From the NCBI GenBank assembly GCA_937969125.1, contig CALBVA010000152.1, forward strand, positions 1 to 8,612: 8,612 nt of DNA, written 5' to 3'. The notes under the pieces were generated by a model, which saw nothing but the letters and a program-made list of their open reading frames with translations, ran no database searches and was not told the origin of the DNA. Numbering within the stretch: position 1 is the stretch's first letter; every line of letters starts with the position of its first letter. Source of the stretch: an uncultured Verrucomicrobiales bacterium. GTDB taxonomy: Bacteria; Verrucomicrobiota; Verrucomicrobiia; Verrucomicrobiales; Akkermansiaceae. This document shows, in pieces, positions 1 to 6,709 of the stretch. The translations under genes and the position numbers were made by a program.

Positions 1-1
1 C

Positions 2-721
2 GATGATGTCGACTTCTGCTGGCGGCTCCGCGATGCGGGCCACAGCCTCGGTTTCTGCGGCGCATCCTTCGTGTGGCACCATCGTCGCGCCACGCCTTGG
101 CGGTATTTGAAGCAGCAGATGGGCTACGGCCAGGCCGAGGCTCTCCTCTTTAAAAAACATCCGCAGCGATTTTCCGAAGGCGGGATCCGCTGGCAGGGCT
201 GCGTCTATCATGGCGATCCGCTCGCCTTCCAGACCGGAGATTTCATCTACAGCGGCCCCACCGGCGAGGCCCCCTATCAGGCGCTTCAGTTCAATCATCC
301 CCGCAAAAAAAATCTCCACCCTGCCTTCGACAGCACCTTGAATCGCTTCGCCCTCCGGTTGCTTTCCTGGCTACAATCCCACCTTCGTCCGTGGACGCGG
401 AAGCGGCACGGTGGTCCGGGTCGCAGTGCACACCGAGCGTTAGATCCACCGGAACGGGAAGGCCGCCTCCACCAGCTGGTTTTCATTAATCCCAACGGCC
501 GGAGCCGCCATCATCTCTATCGCTACTTCCTCGAAAATGGTTGGGAACCTTGTGAAGATCCGGATTGGAATCTCCAACGTGGCGCGACCCGTCTCATCGC
601 TGCGACTGAGCAGACCGGCACCGCGAGTAATCGCACCTTCGTCGCTTTCAATGTCTCCGGAACGCCGCAGGGAGTCATCACGCTTGCGAAAGAGGTCGGC
701 TTCACCTTAATCCACCACTGA
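2..721 (+). CDS. Glycosyltransferase family 2, C-terminal part (5' end outside window)
   Basis: The reading frame is open from base 2, with no start codon needed, so this is the C-terminal 239 residues of a longer protein. The first visible residues, DDVDFCWRL, match the acidic acceptor/metal motif ((E/D)D-x-D-x-xxR) near the end of the GT-A fold in family 2 glycosyltransferases. The stretch that follows (VWHHRR, then KQQMGYGQAEALL at about 40-52) is typical of a subgroup of membrane-associated GT2 enzymes. These transfer a sugar from a nucleotide donor, usually to a cell-surface glycan or lipid. The C-terminal 130 residues are basic, then end in a mixed alpha/beta tail with a DWNLQRGATRL segment that I recall as a feature of the same subgroup. 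The stop codon lies one base before the queA start, so the two are probably cotranscribed. The donor and acceptor cannot be told from this fragment. Confidence 0.8.
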   Translation, partial: DDVDFCWRLRDAGHSLGFCGASFVWHHRRATPWRYLKQQMGYGQAEALLFKKHPQRFSEGGIRWQGCVYHGDPLAFQTGDFIYSGPTGEAPYQALQFNHPRKKNLHPAFDSTLNRFALRLLSWLQSHLRPWTRKRHGGPGRSAHRALDPPEREGRLHQLVFINPNGRSRHHLYRYFLENGWEPCEDPDWNLQRGATRLIAATEQTGTASNRTFVAFNVSGTPQGVITLAKEVGFTLIHH

Positions 722-722
722 C

Positions 723-1694
723 GTGCGCACTTCAGATTTCCATTACGACCTCCCGGAGGAACTTATCGCCTCCCGCCCGCTGGAGAATCGGGCGGGTTCT
801 CGCATGATGTTGGTGAACCGCGCCACCGGAGAGGTTTCCCATCACCGCTTCAGTGATTTTGTGGAGTTGCTGCCGCCGGACCATCTTCTGGTGCTTAATG
901 ACACCAAGGTCATCCCGGCGCGCCTTTTTTCGAATGATCAAAAGATCGAGCTAGTGCGCACCAATGCCGCTGACCCGCATCATTGGTGGTGCCTCGTCCG
1001 CCCTGGGAAGAAAATGAAGCCCGGCCGCACCGTAGAGGTTGGAGGAAGTACGGGGACCGTCGTACAAGTGAATGATAAAGGCGAGCGTCTCATCCAGTGG
1101 GACACTCCGCCGGATCTGGAAGAGCACGGGCACCTCGCCCTGCCGCACTACATGGAGCGGGAGCCAGATAAGGCGGACCGCGACCGATATCAGACCGTTT
1201 ACGCGAAGGAGGACGGAGCGATTGCCGCGCCCACGGCGGGCTTACATTTCACTCCGGAGGTTTTGGGAGGGCTTGATCATACCTTTCTCACTCTGCATGT
1301 GGGTGTGGGGACCTTCCGCCCGGTGAAGGCGGACGATCCTCGCGATCATGACATGCATGCTGAGCGATACCACCTCAGCGCGGAGGCTGCGGGCAAGATC
1401 TGCGCCGCAAAAAAAGTCGCAGCCGTCGGCACTACGGTGACGCGGGTGCTGGAGCATCTTGTCCGCGATCGTGAAATCGCGGAGTGCGAGGGCGAGACCG
1501 ATATCTTCATCTACCCACCTTACGAGATGAAGGCTGTCGATACCCTTCTCACTAATTTCCATCTGCCGTGCAGCACGCTCATGATGTTGATTTCGGCCTT
1601 TGCGGGTCGGGAGCTGGTACTGGAAGCTTATGCGAAGGCCGTGGAGGAGAAGTATCGCTTCTACTCCTACGGTGATTGTATGCTCATCGTGTAG
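723..1694 (+). CDS. queA: S-adenosylmethionine:tRNA ribosyltransferase-isomerase
   Basis: QueA transfers and isomerises the ribosyl part of S-adenosylmethionine onto 7-aminomethyl-7-deazaguanine at the wobble position of GUN-anticodon tRNAs. This makes epoxyqueuosine, the penultimate step of queuosine synthesis, in the cytoplasm. Family signatures are clear: N-terminal MRTSDFHYDLPEELIASRPL, LLVLNDTKVIPARL near residue 60, APTAGLHFT at 169-177, HVGVGTFRPV, HAERY, and NFHLPCSTLMMLISAFAGRE near the C terminus. At 323 residues it is somewhat shorter than many family members (about 340-360), but all core motifs are present. The start is GTG at 723, because MRTSDF is the usual QueA beginning. There is no clear Shine-Dalgarno sequence. 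The start is one base after the upstream stop, which suggests translational coupling. No other queuosine gene is in the window. Confidence 0.96.
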   Translation: MRTSDFHYDLPEELIASRPLENRAGSRMMLVNRATGEVSHHRFSDFVELLPPDHLLVLNDTKVIPARLFSNDQKIELVRTNAADPHHWWCLVRPGKKMKPGRTVEVGGSTGTVVQVNDKGERLIQWDTPPDLEEHGHLALPHYMEREPDKADRDRYQTVYAKEDGAIAAPTAGLHFTPEVLGGLDHTFLTLHVGVGTFRPVKADDPRDHDMHAERYHLSAEAAGKICAAKKVAAVGTTVTRVLEHLVRDREIAECEGETDIFIYPPYEMKAVDTLLTNFHLPCSTLMMLISAFAGRELVLEAYAKAVEEKYRFYSYGDCMLIV

Positions 1695-1822
1695 CCTGCC
1701 TAGCGCTGGGAAGGCTTCCTGATTTCTCGGATGGTGCCAAGTCCTCATGACGGGGATTGTCAGTCGGTCCGAAAAGGTTTTCCTTGCGGGTCGTTGGTTC
1801 TAAATTTTCATTAAATTCCTCC

Positions 1823-2683
1823 ATGGATATCGCTGCGGCCTATCGATTACTAAAAGAAGAGATGGGTGCCCATGGCCTCATCGATCTGGGTTGGGAGGCG
1901 AAATTAGATGACGCCACCACGCGCTTCGGGGTCTGCCGCATGGGAAAGCTGGAGATCTCCATTAGCCGCCCGTTGGTTCACCTGAATCCCGAGGATGAGG
2001 TGCGCGATACCATCCTCCACGAGATCGCACATGCGCTCGCGTGGGAACATTATCGCGAAAACTGTGGGCACGATGAGCGGTGGAAGAAGATCTGCCGCCG
2101 CATCGGCGCGCGCCCGGAGCGGTGCTATGATGACGAGGTCATTCAGCCGGATCTCCCATGGGCGCTGTGTCATCGGGACACTGGTGAGATCTTCTCCACC
2201 CGGGCGCGGAAGCCGGAGGGCGATGCCTCGAATCGGTGGATTCGGGGACGAAAGGAGGAGACGCTGGGGAAGCTGGTCTATCGACTGAATCCGAAGCTCT
2301 ATCCGGATGGGCCGCTGGGAAAATTCGATCCGCTGATTGTCCGCGAGTTTCGGGAGGAGGTGTTGGAAGCCATTGGTGAAGTCGCGAAGAGACGGGGCAT
2401 TTCCACCGAGGCGATGAAGGGGAAATTCACCGATGAGGAGTTTGATCTCACCCTGCGGTTTTCGCTGGGCCCGGTGGATTATCGGGCGGCTGAGGAGCGG
2501 AATTTCGAGACCCACGCCCCAATGTTCGGCCTGACGGCGGAGGACTACCGGCGGCCATTCCGGGTTGGCTTGGACAAATACATATTGGTGGAAATCAAGC
2601 CGCGGAACCGCAAATACCCGCTCATCGGGGTGAATGGGAAAGGGAAGCGGTATAAGTTCCCACTTTCTGTTCTAGGGCTTTGA
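1823..2683 (+). CDS. SprT-like zinc metalloprotease with extra C-terminal domain
   Basis: The N-terminal half is a SprT-like metallopeptidase domain. It holds FGVCRMGKLEISISRPLV, then HEIAH at residues 66-70 (two zinc-binding His and the catalytic Glu) and the likely third ligand H83 in CGHDERW, followed by a short helix. Bacterial SprT-like proteins are poorly characterised; the eukaryotic relative SPRTN cleaves DNA-protein crosslinks. The zinc ribbon that normally follows (two Cys pairs) is degenerate: only one Cys is left, in WALCHRDTGEIF. Residues about 168-286 form an additional domain with a helix (FREEVLEAIGEVAKRRGIS), strands, and a terminal RKYPLIGV...GKRYKFP motif. I recall a similar motif from uncharacterised phage proteins. 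The start is taken as ATG 1823, where similarity to SprT begins. A TTG at 1757 would add 22 unremarkable residues. The gene stands alone, 128 bases after queA. No Shine-Dalgarno sequence is seen. Confidence 0.85.
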   Translation: MDIAAAYRLLKEEMGAHGLIDLGWEAKLDDATTRFGVCRMGKLEISISRPLVHLNPEDEVRDTILHEIAHALAWEHYRENCGHDERWKKICRRIGARPERCYDDEVIQPDLPWALCHRDTGEIFSTRARKPEGDASNRWIRGRKEETLGKLVYRLNPKLYPDGPLGKFDPLIVREFREEVLEAIGEVAKRRGISTEAMKGKFTDEEFDLTLRFSLGPVDYRAAEERNFETHAPMFGLTAEDYRRPFRVGLDKYILVEIKPRNRKYPLIGVNGKGKRYKFPLSVLGL

Positions 2684-2686
2684 GGG

Positions 2687-2722
2687 GCGGGCCGTCTTTT
2701 TCTTTCTTGAATGAAAGCCCGC
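2687..2722 (+). other. Possible two-step hairpin between the SprT-like gene and the DUF1080 gene
   Basis: GCGGGC (2687-2692) can pair with GCCCGC (2717-2722), and inside it TTTC (2703-2706) can pair with GAAA (2713-2716). A T-rich bulge lies on the 5' side. The element sits just after the stop of the SprT-like gene. It lacks a T-run after the stem, so it is at best an atypical terminator or a leader structure for the next gene. Confidence 0.25.
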
Positions 2723-2747
2723 AAGCGGAAGTCTCAGTAAACGAATC

Positions 2748-3362
2748 ATGAAAATGATCCTGCTCTCCCTGATGATGTCCGGTTTCTCCTTCGCGGGAGA
2801 ATTTGTGAGCCTTTTTAATGGGAAGGATTTCACCGGTTGGGGTAAAGAAGGGGAGACCAGTCACGCTGGTTACGAGGTTAAGGAGGGGATGATTGTCTCC
2901 ACTCCGAAGTGCCGCTTTCTCATTACGGAAAAGGAGTATGAGAACTACATCTTTGAATTCGAGTTTCAGCTCACTTCCGGCGCGAATAATGGACTGGGGA
3001 TTCATTATCCTGGTAAGGGAGACCCTGCGCACACTGGTATGGAGATTCAGATCCTCGATAATACTGCGAAGAAGTATGCGACACTGAAGGACTACCAATT
3101 TCACGGAAGTCTCTACACCCTGAAAGCGGCTGAGAAAGGCCATCTGAAATCCGTCGGCGAATGGAACAAGCAGACCGTTACCGTGAATGGGAAGACCGTG
3201 AAGGTGGAGCTCAATGGCACTGTCATTATGACGGCGGACCTCGATGAGATTAACAAGGCCAAACCCGAGCACCAGGGAGCCAAACGCCGCAAGGGCTTCC
3301 TCACCCTTTGTGGACATAAGGACATCGTGAGCTTCCGGAATCTACGCATTAAGGAGCTTTAA
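2748..3362 (+). CDS. Secreted DUF1080 / 3-keto-disaccharide hydrolase domain protein
   Basis: A short signal peptide (MKMILLSLMMSGFSFA, likely cut after residue 16) is followed by a single DUF1080 domain (Pfam PF06439). This fold is a concanavalin-like beta sandwich. The domain marks are LFNGKDFTGW at 22-31, NNGLGIHY at 80-87, MEIQILDN at 98-105 and a final VSFRNLRIKEL strand. Some members hydrolyse or eliminate 3-keto-glycosides made by a sugar 3-dehydrogenase, and many are periplasmic or lipoproteins. This one has no lipobox Cys, so a soluble periplasmic or secreted protein is expected. At 204 residues it is about the size of one domain alone. The family is greatly expanded in Verrucomicrobiota and Planctomycetota. 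No 3-dehydrogenase gene is nearby, so the substrate cannot be inferred. The start is fixed by the signal peptide; there is no good Shine-Dalgarno sequence. Confidence 0.9.
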   Translation: MKMILLSLMMSGFSFAGEFVSLFNGKDFTGWGKEGETSHAGYEVKEGMIVSTPKCRFLITEKEYENYIFEFEFQLTSGANNGLGIHYPGKGDPAHTGMEIQILDNTAKKYATLKDYQFHGSLYTLKAAEKGHLKSVGEWNKQTVTVNGKTVKVELNGTVIMTADLDEINKAKPEHQGAKRRKGFLTLCGHKDIVSFRNLRIKEL

Positions 3363-3365
3363 GCT

Positions 3366-3410
3366 TGGCGAAGGCGGAATTCCGAAATCCCCCTCGCCAT
3401 CCCGCCTCGC
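3366..3410 (+). other. Alternative GC-rich hairpins after the DUF1080 gene
   Basis: Four bases after the DUF1080 stop, two mutually exclusive hairpins share one arm. TGGCGA (3366-3371) can pair with TCGCCA (3394-3399). Alternatively GCGAAGGCGG (3368-3377) can pair with CCGCCTCGC (3402-3410) if one A is bulged. No T-run follows, so it is not a classical terminator. It could be a factor-dependent end or part of the leader of the repressor gene at 3441. Confidence 0.3.
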
Positions 3411-3440
3411 TACCTTACGCTGGAGCCACCGCCGCGATTC

Positions 3441-4106
3441 ATGCCCTCCAGCACCGTAGAAAACTACCTCAAAGCCATCTGGACCCTGCAAAATCAGGGA
3501 AATGGCACGGACCTGGTCCTCATTGGACAGGTCGCGGAAAAGCTCGCCGTTACCCCAGGCACCGCTACCACTATGATGAACCAGCTTGCGAAGCAGGAGC
3601 TGGTCAATTACACCCCGCGACGTGGTGTCTTGCTGAATGAGGCCGGGAAGAAAGCCGCTCTCCGTGTTCTGCGCCGTCACCGTCTGGTGGAGACCTTCCT
3701 TGTCGAGGTTATGCAACTCGATTGGGCCGAGGTCCATGAAGATGCCGAGGTCCTGGAACACGTTATCTCGGATCGCCTCCTCCAACGCATGGATGAGATG
3801 CTCCAGCATCCCACTCACGATCCCCACGGCGCACCCATCCCCACGGCGGACGGCTATCTCCAGCACGATGGTTCCGCCACCCTCGCTGACTCTCCGCCCG
3901 GTGCCTACGTCCTGCGGCGGGTGCGTGAGGACCAGCCATCTTTCCTTCAATGGCTTTCCGGCCTCGGCCTCATGCCGGGGACTAATTTCACCCTTAGGGA
4001 GAGAAATCCTGAGGCTGACACCCTCACGCTCGAGCTGCCGGAGAAGGAGGAATTGATCCAAATTTCCCTCCCGGCGGCACAATCTCTCCTCGTGGCGGCA
4101 TTATAG
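3441..4106 (+). CDS. DtxR/MntR-family metal-dependent transcriptional repressor
   Basis: This is a full-length (221 aa) DtxR-family regulator that binds DNA as a metal-loaded dimer and represses iron or manganese uptake genes. Residues 1-70 form the winged helix-turn-helix (TVENYLKAIW start, then LAVTPGTATTMMNQLAKQELV as recognition helices). Residues 75-140 form the dimerisation and metal-binding domain, and 150-221 the SH3-like FeoA-type domain. Metal ligands can be placed by alignment to DtxR from memory. Ancillary-site residues H80, E84 and H99 are conserved. The primary site has E103, E106 and H107, with Glu where DtxR has Cys102, as in MntR. Position 8 is Asn, where DtxR has Met10 and MntR has Asp8, so metal preference is uncertain. 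No transporter gene is adjacent, so its targets lie elsewhere. The start ATG matches the family N terminus. Confidence 0.9.
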   Translation: MPSSTVENYLKAIWTLQNQGNGTDLVLIGQVAEKLAVTPGTATTMMNQLAKQELVNYTPRRGVLLNEAGKKAALRVLRRHRLVETFLVEVMQLDWAEVHEDAEVLEHVISDRLLQRMDEMLQHPTHDPHGAPIPTADGYLQHDGSATLADSPPGAYVLRRVREDQPSFLQWLSGLGLMPGTNFTLRERNPEADTLTLELPEKEELIQISLPAAQSLLVAAL

Positions 4107-4222
4107 GACTGCCCGGATGACATGGCGCGGTATCTGCTCTGTCGTATTTTGTCAGCCTCCCGCTGCCGTCTTTATCCTTCCCCTCAGGCCCACCGTCCGC
4201 TTTCCTCCGAGGTCCTACGATC

Positions 4223-5089
4223 ATGAAAACCTCACTTATCCTCATTCTCACCGCGCTCAGCTCGGTGATGGCTCTGGCTCAGGTCAGTGTCAAACTCACC
4301 GTGGACCGGAAGCAATACCTCGCCCACGAGCCCGTCACCGCCGTCGTCACCATTACTAACCGGAGTGGCCGCGAACTCTCTTACGTCAGCCAGGCTCGCG
4401 GACGGATCGCTCGCAGCTGGCTCGATTTCAGCGCACGTGATGGTCAGGGGCGTGGCCTGCCGAAGCTTAACCACCGTGTCTTCCAGAAGGCAGTCATTCC
4501 TGCCGGTCGCAGCCTCTCCCGTCGCGTGAATCTCAGTAGTATCTTCGGCCTTTCCAGGCCCGGGAACTTTGCCGTGACCGCCCATGTCACCAACCCCGGC
4601 ACCGAGGACACCAGCTACACCTCGAATAGCGGCCACTTCACCGTGAGCACTGGCAGCACCATCTACACCCAGCAAATTGGAGTGCCCAACACGCGCGCCC
4701 CGAAGCGCACCTATAACGTCATCACCTTCAACGATGGCAAGCGGACCTCCATCTACGCACAGGTCATGAATACCGTGAGCAAGCGGTCCATCTCCACCCT
4801 TCGCCTTAGCGAATACCTCTATCTCTATAAGCCGCAGATGACTCTCGATGGGAAAAATAATCTCCACGTCCTCTATCTCGCCAACCCGGATATCTTCGTG
4901 CACGCCACGATCACCCCGGATGGAGCCCATACCGGGACGCAGTATTTCAAGCGAACCAATGCCCGCGGACCCCGCTTCGTCGCTTTTCAGAATGGCAAGA
5001 TTGGCGTTCGCGGAGCCTCTCCCTACGATCCTAAAAAAGAAGCTGCAAAGGCTCCCAAAGCTCGTCGGGCCTCAGACCGACCGAACTAA
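4223..5089 (+). CDS. Secreted protein of unknown function, Ig-like N-terminal half
   Basis: I do not recognise a named family. A clear signal peptide (residues 1-19, ending VMALA before Q20) sends it out of the cytoplasm. Residues about 20-140 look like an Ig/BsuPI-type beta sandwich: VSVKLTVDRKQYLAHEPVTA, VTITNRSGRELSY and the closing NSGHFTVS resemble the alternating strands of bacterial Ig-like domains that handle 'rights and claims' type motifs. Residues about 150-265 are also strand-rich, with a repeated pattern (YKPQMTLDGKNNLHVLYL, then FVHATITPDG, then RFVAFQNGKIGV) similar to beta-propeller or BNR-like blades. The tail (about 270-288) is basic, Ala/Lys-rich and probably disordered. 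A GAGG at 4209-4212 lies about ten bases before the ATG and may aid initiation. The protein may bind the envelope or a glycan, but this is a guess from fold type only. Confidence 0.75.
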   Translation: MKTSLILILTALSSVMALAQVSVKLTVDRKQYLAHEPVTAVVTITNRSGRELSYVSQARGRIARSWLDFSARDGQGRGLPKLNHRVFQKAVIPAGRSLSRRVNLSSIFGLSRPGNFAVTAHVTNPGTEDTSYTSNSGHFTVSTGSTIYTQQIGVPNTRAPKRTYNVITFNDGKRTSIYAQVMNTVSKRSISTLRLSEYLYLYKPQMTLDGKNNLHVLYLANPDIFVHATITPDGAHTGTQYFKRTNARGPRFVAFQNGKIGVRGASPYDPKKEAAKAPKARRASDRPN

Positions 5090-5112
5090 GCTTGAATTTA
5101 TTCAGAAAAAGT

Positions 5113-5141
5113 TTGCCAAATCGCTTAAGTTTTTTTAAAAA
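5113..5141 (+). promoter_or_regulatory. Possible promoter for the amidase gene
   Basis: TTGCCA (5113-5118) and TAAAAA (5136-5141), separated by 17 bases, could form a sigma70-type promoter in the AT-rich spacer after the stop at 5089. It would give a 5' leader of roughly 110 bases before the ATG at 5258. The -10 match is poor. An AT-only 9-base inverted repeat (5094-5102 with 5140-5148) surrounds it and could equally belong to the upstream gene's end. Confidence 0.3.
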
Positions 5142-5257
5142 TAAATTCTTCTAAAGTTAATTCCTGCATTTTCGCTTGCCAAATTACTGACTCGACCCGA
5201 CATCCCCGTCCCACCCGATTAAACATCGACACCACCCAGACTACCCACACCACCACC

Positions 5258-5860
5258 ATGAAGACCCTTTTTAAAACTCTCCTTCTTCTCTCGGCCACCT
5301 TGGTCCCCGCTTTCGGATTTAACACCGTAGTCATCGATGCCGGTCACGGCGGCCGTGATTCCGGTGGCAGCTACGGTAAGGTTTACGAGAAGTGGCTCGC
5401 TCTCGATACTGCTCTGCGCGTTGAAAAGAAGCTCAAGGCCAAAGGCTTTAAAACAGTCATGACCCGCCGCAGTGATCACTTCGTCACCCTTCCGGCCCGC
5501 GCCCGCATCGGCAACAAGTATCGCAACTCTATCTTCGTCAGCATTCACTTCAACTTCACTTGGAAGAAGCATGTCTCTGGTCTCGAGACCTTTTACTGCT
5601 CCGGTGCCTCGAAGCCTCTCGCCGCGGCTGTCCAAAAAGGAATGCTCAGCGAAGTGAAGGCCACCAACCGTGGTGTCAAATATGCCCGCTACTATGTCAT
5701 CCGCCATGCCAAGAATCCTGCCATCCTCGTGGAAGGTGGATTTGTCTCCAACTCCAAGGAGCGCGGCAATACCAAGCGCGGCACCTACCGCGAGGGACTC
5801 GCCAATGGCATCGTCAAAGGCATCGTTAAATTCAAGAAGCTGCGACGCGGTCGTAACTAG
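5258..5860 (+). CDS. Exported N-acetylmuramoyl-L-alanine amidase (Amidase_3)
   Basis: This zinc hydrolase cleaves the bond between N-acetylmuramic acid and L-alanine of peptidoglycan, in the periplasm. A signal peptide (residues 1-20, MKTLFKTLLLLSATLVPAFG) leads directly into the catalytic domain. The zinc ligands are H30 in VVIDAGHGG, E44 in VYEKWLAL and H97 in FVSIHFN; the catalytic Glu is E159 in PAILVEGGFVSN. NRGVKYARYYVIR at about 137-149 is the usual substrate-side segment. The protein is only about 200 residues, a catalytic domain with no AMIN, SPOR or LysM targeting domain, and it ends in a basic tail (KKLRRGRN) that might bind the cell wall. It lacks the long autoinhibitory helix of AmiB/C types, so it may not need an EnvC/NlpD activator. 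It probably forms a transcript with the methyltransferase gene 12 bases downstream. The leader before the ATG has no G for 18 bases and no Shine-Dalgarno sequence. Confidence 0.93.
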   Translation: MKTLFKTLLLLSATLVPAFGFNTVVIDAGHGGRDSGGSYGKVYEKWLALDTALRVEKKLKAKGFKTVMTRRSDHFVTLPARARIGNKYRNSIFVSIHFNFTWKKHVSGLETFYCSGASKPLAAAVQKGMLSEVKATNRGVKYARYYVIRHAKNPAILVEGGFVSNSKERGNTKRGTYREGLANGIVKGIVKFKKLRRGRN

Positions 5861-5872
5861 TTTTTAAACCGG

Positions 5873-6466
5873 ATGTCTGCTATCGACTGGAACGCTCGTT
5901 ATCAGTCCGGCGACACACCCTGGGAAAAAGGGGAGCCCCATCCGGAGCTTCCTTTTTTGCTGTCTACCCATTGCGATCTTTTCGCTGATGCTGGAGCCAT
6001 CCTCGTTCCAGGTTGTGGCTTTGGGCACGATGCCTCCCTCATTGGCAAGATCGCCCGCGGTCTGACCCTCGGACTCGACATCGCGGCAGATCCCATCGCT
6101 GCCGCAGATGAACGATACTCCGCCCGGAATCTCAGCTTCGCTCTTGGAGACCTCTTTGAGTGGAAGGGCCTCTATGACCTCGTCTTCGAGCACACCTGCT
6201 TTTGCGCCATCCCTCTCGACCGGAGGCACGATTATGCTGAGACCATGGCCCGCCTCATCCCCTCTGGTGGCCACCTCATTGGTATCTTCTTCCTCGCCAC
6301 TGGCTGTGATGACAATGAGGGCCCGCCCTTCGGAACCAGCCTCGCTGAACTTCATCACCTCTTTGAGGAAGCTTTCACTCTCGAGTGGTCCCGCAAACCC
6401 GCGAAAACCTTCTCCAGCCGCACCGGCTCCGAGGAAGAACTCGCCATGATCTGGAAGCGCCGCTAG
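5873..6466 (+). CDS. SAM-dependent methyltransferase, thiopurine methyltransferase-like
   Basis: This is a cytoplasmic class I methyltransferase of the TPMT family (Pfam PF05724), which also contains plant and algal halide/thiol methyltransferases. Marks in order: W6-x-x-RY and the SAM-closing segment GDTPWEKGEPHPEL at 13-26; motif I VPGCGFGHDA at 45-54; the ribose-binding acid D69 in LGLDIA; D93 after motif III; and FEHTCFCAI at 105-113, a very characteristic TPMT-family motif IV. Length (197 aa) fits the family. Likely acceptors are thiols, selenols or halides, possibly with detoxification or volatile methyl-halide/sulfide formation; which one cannot be read from sequence. It lies 12 bases after the amidase stop, so cotranscription is likely although the functions seem unrelated. 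No Shine-Dalgarno sequence is visible before the ATG. Confidence 0.88.
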   Translation: MSAIDWNARYQSGDTPWEKGEPHPELPFLLSTHCDLFADAGAILVPGCGFGHDASLIGKIARGLTLGLDIAADPIAAADERYSARNLSFALGDLFEWKGLYDLVFEHTCFCAIPLDRRHDYAETMARLIPSGGHLIGIFFLATGCDDNEGPPFGTSLAELHHLFEEAFTLEWSRKPAKTFSSRTGSEEELAMIWKRR

Positions 6467-6583
6467 CCGATCATCCTGCAGCACGCCTCTGAGGGCGAAC
6501 CTTTCTTTGATCAAAGGTCGAGGGAGTTCATTATAGAAGTCTGCTGGCAGACAGTATTCGTCCGCAAGGTGCATTTTTGATAA

Positions 6584-6601
6584 AAGCCAGAAAAATGGCT
6601 T
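6584..6601. terminator. Possible hairpin terminator, stronger on the minus strand
   Basis: AAGCCA and TGGCTT form a 6-bp stem with a 6-base loop. Outer TGAT/ATCA can add four pairs across a small internal loop. Read on the minus strand the stem is followed by a short T-run (TTTT), and on the plus strand only by TT then A's. It may end transcription of the methyltransferase or act in either direction, but it is weak as an intrinsic terminator. Confidence 0.3.
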
Positions 6602-6602
6602 A

Positions 6603-6638
6603 AAATCAGATTTCTGTTGCTATGCCTTATTCTGATTT
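6603..6638. repeat. 8-base inverted repeat, possible operator or hairpin
   Basis: AAATCAGA (6603-6610) and TCTGATTT (6631-6638) are perfect inverted copies separated by 20 bases. They lie about 90-125 bases upstream of the beta-helix gene start. The centre-to-centre distance (28 bases) allows either two half-sites for a regulator or a loose hairpin. Confidence 0.35.
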
Positions 6639-6709
6639 GCTAGCTTTCTAGGCTGGTGTTCAGGTTTGTATCATCACTTACCTTTTTCATCGCTACCGCC
6701 GTAAAGGCG

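Noticed and set aside
1757..1822. TTG at 1757 as start of the SprT-like gene, after a GGGG run.
   Set aside because: It would add 22 residues without similarity to SprT-like proteins. ATG 1823 fits the family N terminus better, although the upstream start cannot be fully excluded.
2622..3317. A 231-codon minus-strand open frame opposite the DUF1080 gene.
   Set aside because: DUF1080 motifs on the + strand are clear; the antisense frame has no recognisable features.
3342..4082. A 246-codon minus-strand open frame opposite the DtxR-family gene.
   Set aside because: It is a shadow of a well-supported gene, with no domain or initiation signal of its own.
4232..4930. A 232-codon minus-strand open frame opposite the secreted protein at 4223.
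   Set aside because: The + strand frame has a clear signal peptide and folded-domain pattern. The antisense product is low-complexity Gly/Ala/Val/Asp, as shadows usually are.
5094..5148. GAATTTATT/AATAAATTC inverted repeat with 37 bases between.
   Set aside because: It consists almost only of A and T in an AT-rich spacer, so chance pairing is likely and the stem would be weak.
5864..6574. A 236-codon open frame on the minus strand covering the methyltransferase gene and extending into the spacer.
   Set aside because: The + strand frame has unmistakable TPMT-family motifs. The antisense frame has no recognisable domain and is expected from GC-rich codon bias.
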